Shown here: positions 1 through 12,034 of the stretch, one piece after another
Position numbering within the stretch: position 1 is the first letter of the stretch
How the letters are laid out: each line of letters begins with the position of its first letter
The notes under the pieces: generated by a model
Databases searched by the model: none
Told to the model about the DNA's origin: nothing
The model's input: the letters and a program-made list of their open reading frames with translations, nothing else
Origin: Zygnema circumcarinatum
Taxonomy: Eukaryota; Streptophyta; Zygnematophyceae; Zygnematales; Zygnemataceae
Assembly: GCA_037447605.1 (NCBI GenBank)
Contig: CM074804.1
Location: forward strand, 4,971,613-5,035,612
Direction of reading: 5' to 3'
DNA: 64,000 nt
Position numbers and translations under genes: made by a program

Positions 1-1132
1 ACGAGCCGTGCGTCTGCGCGAGGTGCACGTTCCGCGCCATCTCCCAGCTGCTGCGCTTGCGCGCGCTCCAGAAGTTGCGGCCCCCCGCGGCCTCCCCCCC
101 CGCGCCCACGTGCGCGTAGGCGTGCGCCACGTGGAGGTTGGTGAGCGCGGCGCCCCCGTCCACGACCGCGCGCAGGCCGCCCTGCACGGCCTCGTGCGTG
201 AGCCAGTTGTCGTACTTGGACCGCCCGAACGCGAAGGGCGGGACCGCCCCCCGGAGGAGCGGCCGCGCGGGCGCGTTCCAGAGCCAGAAGTCGACCCCGC
301 CGTACGTGTGCAGGCTCGCGCCGCCCCGCCGCGCGGCCTCCCGCGCGGCCTCGTCCCGCGCCGCGCGGGTCAGGCCCAGCCGCTCGAGCTCGCCCGCCTC
401 GAAGCTGAAGGGGAAGGCGCCGGCGCCGAGGTCCCAGCGCGGGGCCGTCAGGAGCCAGAGGTCGAACACGCCCGCGACCTTCTGCACGGCGGGCATGAGG
501 TCGTTCAGGAGGATGATGTCGCCGTTGATGATCATCGACAGGGCCGTGTCCGCGGCCTGCGCGCGCGCCACCATGGAGTGGAACAGCGGGACGCCATGGA
601 AGGTGTAGTCAAGCGAGCTCTCCACGCGCACGTGCGGATGGAACTCCGCCGCCACCTCCGCGAACGTCGGGTCATCCCCGAGCAGCACGATCTGCGGCTG
701 CGGGCGCAGCGCCAGCCACGACAGCAGAGCGCGCCGCTGTGGCTCCGCGCTCTCGTTCGCGTACGCCTTCGGGGCGCAGAAGATCGTCATAGACAGTGCC
801 TCTGCGGGGTCCGTACCGGTCGCCTGTGAGTTTTCCTGGTCCTGTCCTAGCAAGACGCGGGAATGCCTCACGGCTTCAGTGGCCTCAAGGACGGCGGTGG
901 AGGTGGTCAGGGCATGGGGTTGGGTGGCGTCGAGCAGGAGGGCCGCGGTGGAGGCTGCGGAGGAGGCGGCGTTCTGGCAGGATTCGTTGACGAGGCGCCA
1001 CGAGCAGAGGAAGAGGCAGAGAGCGACGGCCATGGGGCCGTGGAGCGCTAGAAAGCTCACCAGCTTCGCACCTACGCTCGGGCACTTTGCGCCCGCGTGA
1101 AAGTCCTGGCGGTGCATTCTTGGGTACGACAT
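1..1132 (-). CDS. Glycosyltransferase-like type II membrane protein, partial (C-terminus off the left edge)
   Basis: One exon, open on the minus strand from an ATG at 1132 to the window edge, about 377 residues so far. Other in-frame ATGs at 1117, 1033 and 790 could be the start. Residues about 23-42 form a hydrophobic stretch that fits a signal anchor, followed by an alanine- and serine-rich stem. From about residue 115 it resembles nucleotide-diphospho-sugar transferase-like proteins: a beta-strand beginning IFCAPKAY, then SWLALRPQPQIVLLGDD, a DxD-like NGDIILL at about 203-207, a later GGVDFWLWN and a KYDNWLTHEA segment. This layout suggests a GT-A fold enzyme acting in the Golgi or secretory pathway. 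Donor and acceptor sugars cannot be told. GC content is clearly higher than in downstream intergenic DNA. The fold assignment is inference from motif order; the continuous coding frame is seen directly. Confidence 0.7.
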   Translation of the reverse strand, partial: MSYPRMHRQDFHAGAKCPSVGAKLVSFLALHGPMAVALCLFLCSWRLVNESCQNAASSAASTAALLLDATQPHALTTSTAVLEATEAVRHSRVLLGQDQENSQATGTDPAEALSMTIFCAPKAYANESAEPQRRALLSWLALRPQPQIVLLGDDPTFAEVAAEFHPHVRVESSLDYTFHGVPLFHSMVARAQAADTALSMIINGDIILLNDLMPAVQKVAGVFDLWLLTAPRWDLGAGAFPFSFEAGELERLGLTRAARDEAAREAARRGGASLHTYGGVDFWLWNAPARPLLRGAVPPFAFGRSKYDNWLTHEAVQGGLRAVVDGGAALTNLHVAHAYAHVGAGGEAAGGRNFWSARKRSSWEMARNVHLAQTHGS

Positions 1133-4111
1133 GGGGGCTGCTGCGCGATGGTAGGGGGGAGATGGCGGGCACGGGGGGGGGGTGGAAGTCTGAAGGAAGG
1201 CTGCACGGGCGAGGATGGAGTGAGAGGGAGGAGGCGAGGGAGGGAGCGGCGGCGGCGGTTGCAGGCGCGCCCCGCTCGGCTCTTGGGAGTCGGCGCCCGC
1301 GAGCAGCCGCTATCAAGGCCCGCCGGGAGGTCCCAAGGCCGGAGGTGGTCGGAGCGACGGGCAGGGAAACGTTTGTGGGGGCGCGTGCGATTGGTGTGGG
1401 CGGGGCCCGCCCTGCCCTCGAAAGTTTTGAATACTGTTGCTTCTGCCCGGATGCGGACGGATTTCATTGCCACCTCACCTGGTCCGTACGGTCGGGTAGT
1501 TGGATCTGTACGATCCATCCGTCTGGGATCACTCGTATCAACATGTACGGTCGATTCTCGATTAATGGATGAACCTGGCCGCCCGAATCTGCCGACGGAG
1601 ATCTCGAGCATTGCGTCGCTTTTGAGGCACGGTTTTTCTAAAACGACAAACTCAGCGCTCACTTGCCTCCAAAGAGGCGCCGCGGTGACCTGAAGATTCG
1701 GCGACCTCATAATTGAATGTAAATGGTGGCGCTGCAACCCGACAAGCCACAATCGACAAACTTTTGGCCGTTAACCAATTGGCGGAGGAACCGAGTGGTT
1801 GTCGGCTCAAATAAAAAAAGGTTTCAGAATCGACGCGACTTTGATTGGCCGAATCCGGAAACATTCCAAGGAAAACTTCGGCCAGAATCTGCCCGCGACA
1901 ATTTGCCTTTTGTCCTGTCATTTTGTGCCGCCCGCCGTGTGCCTTCTGTTGCTCCTGGCCTATCCGCGCGTGCGAAGAATGATTACACTTTGGCCGTTTG
2001 TGGGGACTGGTCCATTTGTCCTCCAACTCTCTGTACGGTTGGCGACAGGCTCGCTGACGCCTCCAAAGGGCATTAAATGCGAGAGGAGCCGTGTCGGTGC
2101 CTCATTGCCCGCCGCCGACAAAGTCGGTTCGCTGCAAATGGGCACGGGCACGGGCGGCCAACGGTTGGCGCGAGGGTCACGGCAGCGAGCGGGGCAAGTT
2201 GGTCGTTAAAAGTTCAGTAGTCGCCAACGACAGTTCCAACAGAAAGCCCTCCCGACCTCAACCAGACAAACGGTTGTGGGGATTCGATCGATGTGCGGGG
2301 CAGGGCGCCCATCCGCGTCGATGCGCGCACGGCGGCGGCCGTAGTCTGGCCCATACTGTTGTGCGCGACGCGACCAGTTCCTCGTGGTTCCCCCATGTTG
2401 TTTTTGGTCATGTACATTTGATGGTCTCGCCATCGTGAGATCAACGCCACATCCCCCCAACCAGACCAGACAGCGCTGCGAAATACAAACCTCCTGACTT
2501 GGCAGCTCCCGCCACCGGTACCGTAGAGGTACCGTAGGAGGAGATTGATTGTTTGGGAGGCCTCCCCTCCCCTCGCATAGCAAAGCTCCGCTGCAAAGTA
2601 CAAAGCAGACGCGGTCGGTAGTTTCCGTCCGCTTCACAAACTCGGCTGCGGCTTGCGGCGGGTGGTGGACTGCATCTGGGACTTGCCCCGCCCGCGAAAT
2701 AGGTGACGTGCGTCCTGCGTCCTCCTGGTGACGAGCGGGTCAGTGCACCGCACGGCCCGCGGCGCTGGGCGAAGGGACAGGACAGGACAGGGGTCGCGGG
2801 CGGGCTCCAGTGCGCTCCGAATCAGAGACTGCTGAAGATCAACTTGCATTAAAACCTCCGATTCCACTTCTCAAAACGATCCACTTCCTGTGCCAACTCT
2901 GCATTCCAGTTCTACGTCGTGACGATGCGAGCAAGCAAGCATGCATCAGGAGTGCTCTCAACGCCCCCCTCCCAGTCGGGATCGGTCTTGAATATGCCAA
3001 ACGAACATAACGTAAAACTAAAAAGGTTGAGAAAAAAATAATTAAAGATTTTAAACCAGCTTCCATAAAAAAGACTGCATTCAGTTTATTGCAATTAACT
3101 TGAGAAAAAGAAATTAATTTCTAATGGTTTTTCTCAATGCAAATATTACACGATAACCAGTTGAACATTGAACAATTAACGACCGGTCGCGTTCAATTTG
3201 AGTTTTCTTTGCTCCACGGATCAACAATTATATTTTGGCAAGTCGCCTGATTTTTCCAAAATTTTGCTCAACATAGAAATTCTGGCACTGTTACCTACCG
3301 TACCGTACGGTAATCATTGATCTGCTCAGAAAAGTCGTACGGCAAAAATCGTGTCGGAGTTTGACCGGATCCTCAAATTGCCCAAATTCTACGTGGCAAA
3401 AAACTGGAATCCAAACATGTAACCAAAAAAATTGAGAATCTGAACTATTGTTAACTTTCTCAAATCAAAAAAAAAAATCGACCTCCGATGTTCATTGTTC
3501 AACCCTCTCGAATACGTTTCAACATTGAGAAATTAACTAAAAATTTGTTCAACTTTTCAGCCTGTTTGGTTTTACGGTGGTATCGCGATTTCTGCCTGTA
3601 TCCTCAAAGCCCCACTCGTTCGCAGCGCCCGCCCGCGTACCAACTGACCCGCAGAGCGCGCGCTCCTCCCTGCCCCTACTCACTGCACGCGTCCGCCTGT
3701 CCGCAGCCGGACGGAGGTCCGCAACCCTGCCATGCAAGCAAGCAAGCATGTATGCATGCATGCATAGCGGCCTGCCCGGCGGCAGCAGCAGCCTCGCTGG
3801 AGTGGAGGGGGGCAGTCAGACGGGGCCATCTGCGGAGGGACTTGGCTCATTCTCCGTCATCCTTCGCCCACTTTGGACCGTATATCGCCAGATGCGTCCT
3901 TCCGTACCGTCGGTCTCGAATCTGCACTCCACATCATCCTCATTTCTGCCATGAGGCTACCTCGCACTGACTGTCCCTAGCACTACTGCCTACGAGACAT
4001 GAAGAAGACTGTTAAGAAAAAAACTCGTCTTCGGCAGGTGCTTCACTCGACGTGATCTGCAGTGATGTGACAGAAATTGTGACGCTCCTACTGTTGTGTG
4101 AGAAGGCCACT
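1133..4111. other. Intergenic region, no supported gene
   Basis: GC-rich near 1150-1400, the probable promoter side of the glycosyltransferase-like gene, becoming AT-rich at about 3000-3500. It holds one copy of the dispersed repeat (2371-2450), short palindromes built on GTAC near 2515 and 3300, and a short ATGC-type run near 3740-3765. Open frames here lack splice-linked partners or recognisable motifs. Confidence 0.5.
2371..2450 (+). repeat. Dispersed inverted-repeat family, single arm
   Basis: Carries the family signature: CGACCAGTTCCTCGTGGTTC, then CATGTACATTTGATGG, the imperfect palindrome GATGGTCTCGCCATC and GTGAGATCAACGCCAC. Near-identical blocks occur at 36.1-36.3 kb and 60.9-61.9 kb. 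Confidence 0.75.
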
Positions 4112-7100
4112 CTACAAAGGAAAGCATCGCATTCTGACCTTCACAAGAGGCCCACATAAGTCTGGCAGTTCATGCTTCGACCGAAGAGGGTACTCCACAA
4201 TCTGCAAGAACACAACAATAACGAGCCCTCCCCTTGAATGACACTTTGGCATCCACTCCCACAATGCAGACCCCCAATTCCAGTCCATTCTCATGTTTTT
4301 GCGCATTCTGCAAAAAGTAAACCTGAATTTCTGGTGCCCACCCCGCACTCAAGGTGCCCACTCCTCACCATGCACGTATCCGGGTTGATAAACGGCGACC
4401 GCCCTAATTGCGCCATCAGTTCTGAAAACACCACTGCTTCATAGGGCGGCGTGACGCTAACGTAGTCGAAACAGCCACCGGCATACTCAGCTGCACAGAA
4501 TGAGAAACAGCAGAGCGAAGATGTATATGTTGGTTACCGCGTGGTGTTGTGATTCAAGCCTTTTTACAGTAAGCAATAAGCAATACGTTGGACAGGACAT
4601 ATCAATTATGTCGCCACCTTTCATTACGCCGCTGCCTCGAATGATAGATTCCTCACCTCCACTTTGCTCTCCCCTTTGGAGGAATTGCTCCACACGAGTT
4701 GTGTGCACCATGGTCTGTTGTGTTAAGGAGCATGTTGCCAGGTTAGGGCCCAACACTTCAGCTACAACCCAGGGGTCCGCTTCCACAAAGTGCGCCTGCA
4801 ATATACAAACATGACCATTGCTTACACCCTTGTTCAATTTGCACGCGCTTTCTGGCACACGTGCAAGCCTCTGAATGACACTCTACTTTGATAAACAACC
4901 CTCCCGATTGACAGTCAGCCGTGACTCGGCCAAAATTTTCCTTCAAACAACTCATACAATGAACAGAAGATGTCGGATCCTCACCTCTTTGCATCCCCTG
5001 CTTAGCGCTTCAATGCCAACTGAGCCCGTGCCACTGTAGAGGTCCAACCATCTGCCACCCGGCAGGCTAGAAGGCATTCCTGCCATGGCCTGCAATCCTC
5101 ATCAGATATTTCAAGAGAGGCTACTCATCGCTCAGTCTTGCTGCTCTACACCAACGCGTTTGGATGAGCTAGACCTGCACTGAGGCGATAGCCAGACTCC
5201 CTCCCTCATTCCCCTCCGCTCCATTTTCTGCGGGCCTATTATCGGCCCACCGCCGGGAATTGGTGCAGACTTGCTGCTGCGGATGTATCCAGTGGCCCAG
5301 GGCTCACCTGCAGCATGCTGAAGACTGCGCCTCGCACCATCTCCATCATGGGCCGCACGGCTTGGTCAGCCGGAGACAACAACCGGCGGCCGCCTTGACT
5401 TCCCGCCATGATCTGCCGTATGTGTCCAGCGAAGGGAGTTGAGTTCTAGTTAGCATACTGCCAGCACAGTCATCATAGCAATAGCTTAACGGTCACGCTG
5501 CCAACACACAAGCCAATCATCAAGACTTGATGCCTGATGAAACTGACTGCACAACGGACGTTTCCAGATGCGTTCTCTCCTGGCTTACAACGAACCTCAT
5601 CCATAGCCTCTCTTCGCAAGCTCCTTACCCGCAGCATGCGATGTGTAAGCCGCTCAGTCGGTTTCTCATTGGTGACTGCGGCTGGCTCCTTTTTCTGTCC
5701 TTTTTCTAACTGGCGCTTTGTTCTTGCAGGAAGAACTGCTCCAATGCTCGCCAATGCCTGGACATAGCAGAAGCGGATAATGAGTGCTAAACAGAATGGT
5801 TAAGCTTGGAAAACGCCTTGACTTATATCTACCAATCTTCACAGGCACATACAAGATGAAGCAGAAACAATCGACAGCGGTATTAGCCTACACTCGAGTT
5901 ACAGACATATTTTCTCAAGCATTTTCTGCAGTCCTACAACGGGACTTACGAGACACGACACTTTGCCATGAAGGATCGCAAGGCCATACCTCCGGCGAAG
6001 CCAGCGTATACGGGTCAACCTTCCAACCACCCGCCAGGGTAAAGATCTCTTCATCTAGTACTTCCTCGCTTTCTTGTTTGGGCTGTCTCCTCGCCCTCTT
6101 CCCCCCATTGGCAGCTCGATTTGCATCTGCATACATCAGTGTCGTCACATAGACTGAAAGATCTATAAGAAAGATTGTGTAATGACAGGGAAAACGAGTC
6201 CAGAAGAAATGATCAGCATCTGGCTTACTACCACATAAGTAGTTTAGAAAAAATTCTGTGCAAACTATTTATCCGTCATAATGCACTGTCAGCGATAACG
6301 TCTTTCTCAATTGATTGGAGAAATTCTACAAGGTGCAATTGTTCTCAAGCTGACACGGCACAACATTTATGGATACCGACCTCGATACACATGAAAGAGA
6401 GAAAAGAGGAAGACAGGAGAATTAGGAGGAGGAGGATTAACAAAAGGATATCAATGGAGAAGGCTTTGTAGAGTACAGAATTCCATAAATTCCATACTCC
6501 AGCTTAGATATTAACATCACTGTTCTCGTGAAGTGGACGTAATTCTCTGAGATCAAGCCGATAATAACTTTTTCCTCCCTAAATTTTGCCCTTTCTGAGT
6601 GTTGCAACTGATGTTTACAAGGAACCCCAGATTGCAGAATCCGATACAAGACTTACAATTCACAGGAATTACTCCACCATGCTAACCGTTGGAACACCTT
6701 GATTACGCTTTGGAAATTAACTTTCTCCTTCCTAAACTACATTGTTCGAGAAGTACCTAAGGCACGGTTATGGTTGCTGTTCTCACCATTGATCAACTAA
6801 GATAGTATCTCACGGCTCCACGGTCATGAAGTTAATGATAGATACTTATATTGGTTATCCATGCAAAGTGCCTTCCTTCTGATAGAATCTACAGCAGTAT
6901 TGGTTAAAAACTCCTACTTGTCATTCCTCCAATCGTCATATAAGATGGAAACTTTCTGTCCTTCACCTTTCCAGCTCCTAAATTCTTGCCAGCAGGTGAA
7001 TTCTATCTGGCGAAAAGAAATCGCTTCAAAGCGCACATACAATGTTTTGCGAAGAAACACTCACCAATCCCAGCATGTCCGAATTGTACCTACAAAACCT

Positions 7101-7336
7101 AACATTGACCTCATAAATTCATTCTCTTTCTCTTATAAAATAATGCCTTCATTTGAACCCTCTCCCACGGTTTCACGACCTGCTACAGGAGCACCCCTTC
7201 GAGCGCAGCGAACGCTGTGTTGGATGCTGTTCTCAGCATCGCTTCTCCCGCTGCGCACTTGCACTCCTGCACCGGGCAGTGGAGCTCCTAGCCATGGCAC
7301 TCTCAGAGCAGCTGTCTCGTAGTGCATTGCGGCCAT
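4112..7336 (-). CDS. RsmD-family rRNA (guanine-N2)-methyltransferase, probably plastid-targeted
   Basis: Seven exons joined in phase: 7336-7180, 6126-5990, 5445-5308, 5089-4985, 4795-4657, 4490-4369 and 4201-4112, giving 295 residues. Exon 3 could start at 5412 instead, in the same phase. The product is an S-adenosylmethionine-dependent methyltransferase of the RsmD family, which methylates a guanine of small-subunit rRNA. Visible motifs are SPADQAVRPMMEMVRGAVFS, the SAM-binding DLYSGTGSVGIEALSRGC, the acidic-loop AHFVEADPW, and the catalytic FDYVSVTPPYE (NPPY-type motif). VEYPLRSKHELP follows. Plant homologues share the SVTPPY version, and the first two exons look like a transit region. The C-terminus is short: the usual RRYGRT-like ending is absent, so a last exon may be missed or lost. 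Confidence 0.88.
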
Positions 7337-8050
7337 GGCGTCTAGAGGCGCCAGAGAGAACAGCCCTCCCCGTCGTCGGAACGGGCAAGTAGATTAGGGT
7401 TTCTATGCGTAGCAGTCGGCGGCAGGTTGTGATGGGGAACTGGGCGGCATAGAAAAAGCGAAATGTTCAATTTGGAAAAGTTCTGGAGTGGCTGCGTCTG
7501 ACTTCACTGATCGTCATTGCTCCACTGCCGATGGGCTGTGCTCATTGCAAATCTTTATCGTGCAATGCGAAATCATCGAAGAACAGTGCGTGCGGGAGAA
7601 AGCGATGCAGCTTTGAATGCTAGAAAATCCTTTTGTTATGATCATGAGTTTTTCATATTGGGTTCACTTGTTGGGGGGGACCCTCGCGAACGTTCATTGC
7701 AGGCTAATCCTTTTGCATATACTTTACAGTACACAATCAACTCTCAGTTGAAGCAGAAATTTCATTCATTGAAAAAATTGGTGCAAGACATGCCGAGACA
7801 ACAACTTGGTACAACATGGCAAACAATTGGCCTAGACAGGATCGCGCATTCTTTAGTCGGAGGAATGTACATTTTTATTCCTTGTTAGCGTTAAACTAAA
7901 GATTGTAACGTGGCTTGGGAAACGCAGCTTCTCATACAATGCGTGATCCGATACCAACATATAAACAAGACAATTACAATAGAATAGCTTGCTTTTAGTC
8001 CCCAACGAAGCAGCAAGCTTCTCCTTTCTTCCTACAGCCTTACGAAGCGC
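7337..8050. other. Intergenic spacer
   Basis: Lies between the start of the RsmD-type gene and the 3' end of the dioxygenase gene, both on the minus strand. It probably contains the RsmD promoter. I see no supported gene, repeat or RNA here. Confidence 0.5.
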
Positions 8051-9801
8051 CTAAATAGAAAGCCCCGCACCGAAAAGAAAGGACGCACTGCTAAACGACA
8101 TTTCGTGTTTATGGAAAACTTTACGACAAATGTCATCTCCAGCCGCACCGCCTGCAACATGAAGGGGCAGCAGATGCTCCAATGTTGGATGGGCTTTCCT
8201 TAAGAGAGGATGGTGTTGCAAATCTGCGCAGAAGGGAGAGTAGTAATGTCAGAAACAATTCACTTGAGGGGATCGCCTCTCTGGTTACAGAGACTCTAAG
8301 CGTCTCACACTAAAAAAATGTTCTGCACTGCAAACAGTCTGCCAGGACAGCATCCATGGGCGCACCAAGAAGACGGCGCTCTCTTTCCTTGAAGTCTCTA
8401 GGTTCCACAACTGCCTCCTCCAGTACTTTGTCAAAAGGGGCTACATAGTCTGCAACCTGCCATAAATCAGAAACAAATGGTGATGTCATTAGCCGGAAGT
8501 CCCGAAAAAAATGGCTACTCTGGAACAGCAAGTGAAACACCAGTAGAGTTTAAGCTACTTTCCAGCCAACTTACATATCTGTTGTGGTAGAACCGCCCCA
8601 TGTCTCGAAGATTATGCACAGCAGTCCCGCTTCCAACAATAAGCACTCCTTCGTCTCGAAGGGGTCGGAGAGCCTTCCCCAATGCAATGTGATCCTTCAT
8701 GGATCCACCGGAAAGAAGCGACAACTGGAGAACTGGGACTTCACCATTTGACATCATCCACTTTAGAGGAACCCAGGAGCCATGATCCAGGCCGTGCTTT
8801 GGGTCACCTGCCGCCATTATGCTGCTTGCAGACAGAAGCTACACATACATACACAGGAAAGTAAAGGTCTAATAAGATCAGCAAAAAGAGCATGTTCCAG
8901 TGACAGGCTACAAAGAGCACACAGACACTAATGATAGTCACAAGGATCACCACGCAACTAATTGCAGAAGTAGCAACTTCATATAAAACAGAATCGAGTC
9001 GCTCAATACTGACTACCTCGGCCACCGTCGGCAAGCCTGCCTGACACACCCGCTAAACATTTGATGATTACCAACGATAGAGACTCACGGAGGAAAGTCG
9101 ACGTCATAAAAAATAACACAAGTTCCAGCGATCTCTACTTGTCCCCTCTACTGGTCAATAATTTGGCTCTGACATACAAGCGAAGCTCTCATTCTAACCT
9201 AACGCAGACATTCGCACCGGCCACAGATAGACTCCGCTGGCCGGCAGAGCTAAATCCTTTACCTGCAAGACTCTGTTTGCCACCTCTGGCGAGCCCTTGC
9301 CTGGATACGTGTAGGTGTAAAATTCTTTGGGGAAACCGTAGAAGTCGTAAATTGTTTCCGGGGTACTTGTGGTATTCACTCTAACTGGTTTTTCCTCCCA
9401 GTGCCCACTAATCAATAGGACTGCGCGAATTCCGGGGAGCATCTTCACCTGTGAAATGAACGAAACGTGAGACTTTGATCAGCCGTCAAAGCAGGCTTTC
9501 AAGGTGTATGGAGTCCAGAGAGTTTCAGTACTGTGAAGACACAAATTCTACCTGGCAGCAACAATACCTTCTGCGCCAAAACCATGGCCTGCATTACTAG
9601 TCATGCTCTTTATGTTTGAATGCTGGCCCTAACGTAGCTTCAAACTGCATCCACTTTCTTGAATCTTCGTAAAAAAAAAGAGTTATTGAGCAACTAGCCG
9701 ACCTGGTTTCCAAGCCTCTTCCAAAAGTTCGAGTCTTCAGTTTCAGCAAAACCAGAAACGGGCGATCCATGTGACAGGTACAGCACAGGGAAACGCGTCA
9801 T
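8051..9801 (-). CDS. Class III extradiol ring-cleavage dioxygenase (LigB/DODA-like)
   Basis: Five exons in phase: 9801-9703, 9448-9263, 8838-8575, 8456-8366 and 8223-8051, giving 270 residues, a length typical of plant DOPA-dioxygenase-like proteins. An upstream in-frame ATG at 9879 would add 26 residues. The family opens catechol-type rings using a non-haem metal. The expected histidines are all present: LSHGSP (H11), SGHWE (H49), GLDHGSWVPL (H114), and AHPTLEH (H225 and H229). The C-terminal FHKHEMSFSSA stretch is also typical. An apparent mini-exon at 9010-9033 breaks the phase and was excluded. In land plants this family includes betalain-forming DODA, but most members have unknown substrates, and no substrate is implied here. 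Confidence 0.9.
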
Positions 9802-10623
9802 TGCTTTCGCTGGCGCAGCTTTGCAAAAGGTGAAAGCGATTGAGTTTGTTGCTGTAAAATTCGAACCGCCGCACTCCAATAAATCTCAGGATATCCGCCC
9901 CGAAATGCAGATGGAAGCTCAAAGTCAGACAGACAATGCCATTCTCATCTCCAGTGTACTCTCCTGCCTGAGCTGTCCCTCGCGGCCTGCTACCCTGCAG
10001 TGTGAAGATGAGCGCCGCGCATTAAGCTTCTGGAGGAGGAGGCCAGAGCGCGGGGCAGGATGTCCCCATCATCATCCCGGATGGGGACGCAGACGCTGAC
10101 GCGCCCACGGCCACGGCCGCCCGCCCGGCCGGAAGGAAGGAAGGAGGGAAGCAGGCGGGAACGTGCGCGGCGGAGCCTTCCGGAGCTGCGCCCGCTTTCG
10201 CGGCAGTTGCCGTCCACCCCGAAACCCCCTTTGGAGCGAACACGCTAGCGCATCGCGTCTGGGCAATTTTACCGAACTGTTGTCGCGCGGTCCGAGAGGC
10301 CGTCCCCAGTTTGCAAGCGCAAACTGCAAACCGCCTTTGCCCGCGCGCACGCACCGCCGCAGTCGAGTTTTATTTTCGCAATTTTTCTTTAACGGCGGGG
10401 GAGAAGCTGCTCCGCGATTCGTCGGCAGGCTTTGGGACTGTCACATGTAGCGGCGAGCTGTGGAACAGCGCAGCAGTGGTTCCGTGGGGCAGGACGGAGC
10501 CGTCCTCGCCCGAGGCGGCCCGCGCCGGCGAGCCTGCAGGGCTGCTGTCAGGACTCGGCTCGGCTGCCAGGAAGGGAAACAGCGCAGGAGCAGGAGCAGG
10601 AGCGTTGCAGCGAGGGAGGTGCA
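9802..10623. promoter_or_regulatory. Putative divergent promoter between dioxygenase and orphan gene
   Basis: About 820 bp separate the two start codons of oppositely transcribed genes. The right part (about 10030-10600) is strongly GC-rich with runs of GCC/CGG, like other upstream regions in this window. No TATA box was convincing. The 5' untranslated regions of both genes must lie here. Confidence 0.4.
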
Positions 10624-12034
10624 ATGCCGCTCTTCAAACAGCCTAATTCGGTCCATGGATGTTCTGTTGGAAATGCTCCGGCGGATCTTCCTCCTGCAGT
10701 CGTTCCGGAGCCAGTCTCTGTGGAAATCATCAATAAGGTTCTGCTCTGCACGAACAGTAAGAACGGCACACCGTATTGGCATGCCACGTTTACTCTTCAT
10801 AATCGGAGCCCTCAGAGTGTAATGGTGCTCGGATTGTCGATCGAAACGTTTGCTCAAGTGCGTGTATATCCGCGATACTTCAAGTGGCCAGTTGGGCGTC
10901 TAGTGCTATCCAAGGCGGGATCTTGTGCTGGATACGCAATAAACATTCCATGCATTGGCAACTCTGATCCTCCGAGATTTATCTGCAAATGGTCATACAG
11001 GTATTTTCGTGCGCTGCGATTGTATACACAGTAAAGCGTTTGTCGTGTTGCAAAAAATGCACGAGCAATTAGTTGGATGACTTCCTTTGTCGCGTACTTC
11101 TCAATAATCCGTTCCTTGTAACAGTGCCATAAAATACTGCAGCTTAGTTCATTTCCTATCCTTCCCTGCGGAGCAATATCGATGTAGGGTGTTTGGAGGA
11201 TGCCAACCCTTCTACTTTTGTAGATTATTAGGGTATGATCATTCAAATTCCAGATTCACGTACGATAGTCGCTAGAATCTCTGAAAAAAAATATATTCAG
11301 ATGGCTCCTTTGAGTGCAAAGATTTGAAAATCGTACATAAATAAAGGAAAATCAGCGTTTCCTTATCTATTTAGCCTTCTGTCGTTTCTAAGCGCTACAG
11401 CGCAATGAAATGGACTGTTTTTTCTGCTAGTAAAGATTCATTCAGAAGCTCTTGGAATAATCGTCTATTTTGTATGTCGTTAGAACTTATCACGTGCTTT
11501 TTGTTTGATGCAAAAAAAAAAAAAAAACAGAAAAGTGGAAGACAAGGTTGTGGGACCAAGTGAGAAGGTGGAAGATAATGTAAGTAACATGCTCAACACT
11601 CCCTGAATCTTGCGTTTTGGTAACATGACGTGTGTTGCTTTTCTTGCACATGCTCGAGCTTGCTGTTATTGCCGCATACTCTTTGAAAATAGCTATAAGG
11701 GCTGTTTTCATTGCTCCCGCCAACCTCGAACGACAGCTGTTTTTCCAGTTTTTGGTTTATATTTCATAAACCCTAAGCCCTACTATCTGGGTTGACGTTT
11801 TCCTTCATAAATCACTAAACGTGAACAGCTTCAAATCACAGTACACTCTTTATTCGCACTTCAACTGACATGCGAGAGGGCTTTTTTTTCTTGTTCTTTT
11901 GGCATGTTTACAGGAGAATTCAAGCCGCGAGCAGGCGAAAGAAACTTGTGAGGAGACCAATGGACAGTCATCCGAAAAAAATCCGTCGGAACCGACAGGG
12001 TGGCGAAAACATATGGCGAGCATTTTCGGAGTAG
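10624..12034 (+). CDS. Small orphan protein, two-exon model
   Basis: Exon 1 (10624-11000) starts at an ATG after a GC-rich leader and ends at a GT donor. Exon 2 (11914-12034) follows a polypyrimidine tract and CAG acceptor, in matching phase, and ends at TAG; the product is 165 residues. The first 125 residues read like one beta-rich domain: alternating hydrophobic residues, cysteines near positions 13, 40, 100, 107 and 120, and segments such as VSVEIINKVLLC and YPRYFKWPVG. The pattern recalls TPD1-like or other small beta-sandwich modules, but the resemblance is weak and I assign no function. The tail from exon 2 is very basic (RRKKLVRRP, KKIRRNRQ) and could be a nuclear or nucleic-acid-binding signal. 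No obvious signal peptide. The exon 2 choice is the weaker part of the model. Confidence 0.5.

Noticed and set aside
8-829. Plus-strand Arg/Ala-rich frame of 273 codons
   Set aside because: Antisense to the glycosyltransferase-like exon; biased composition comes from GC-rich codons on the other strand.
9010-9033. Candidate 24-bp mini-exon (AGLPTVAE) in the dioxygenase gene
   Set aside because: Although in phase with the flanking exons, it adds eight residues not expected in the family. Direct joining of the flanking exons gives the expected length and motif spacing.
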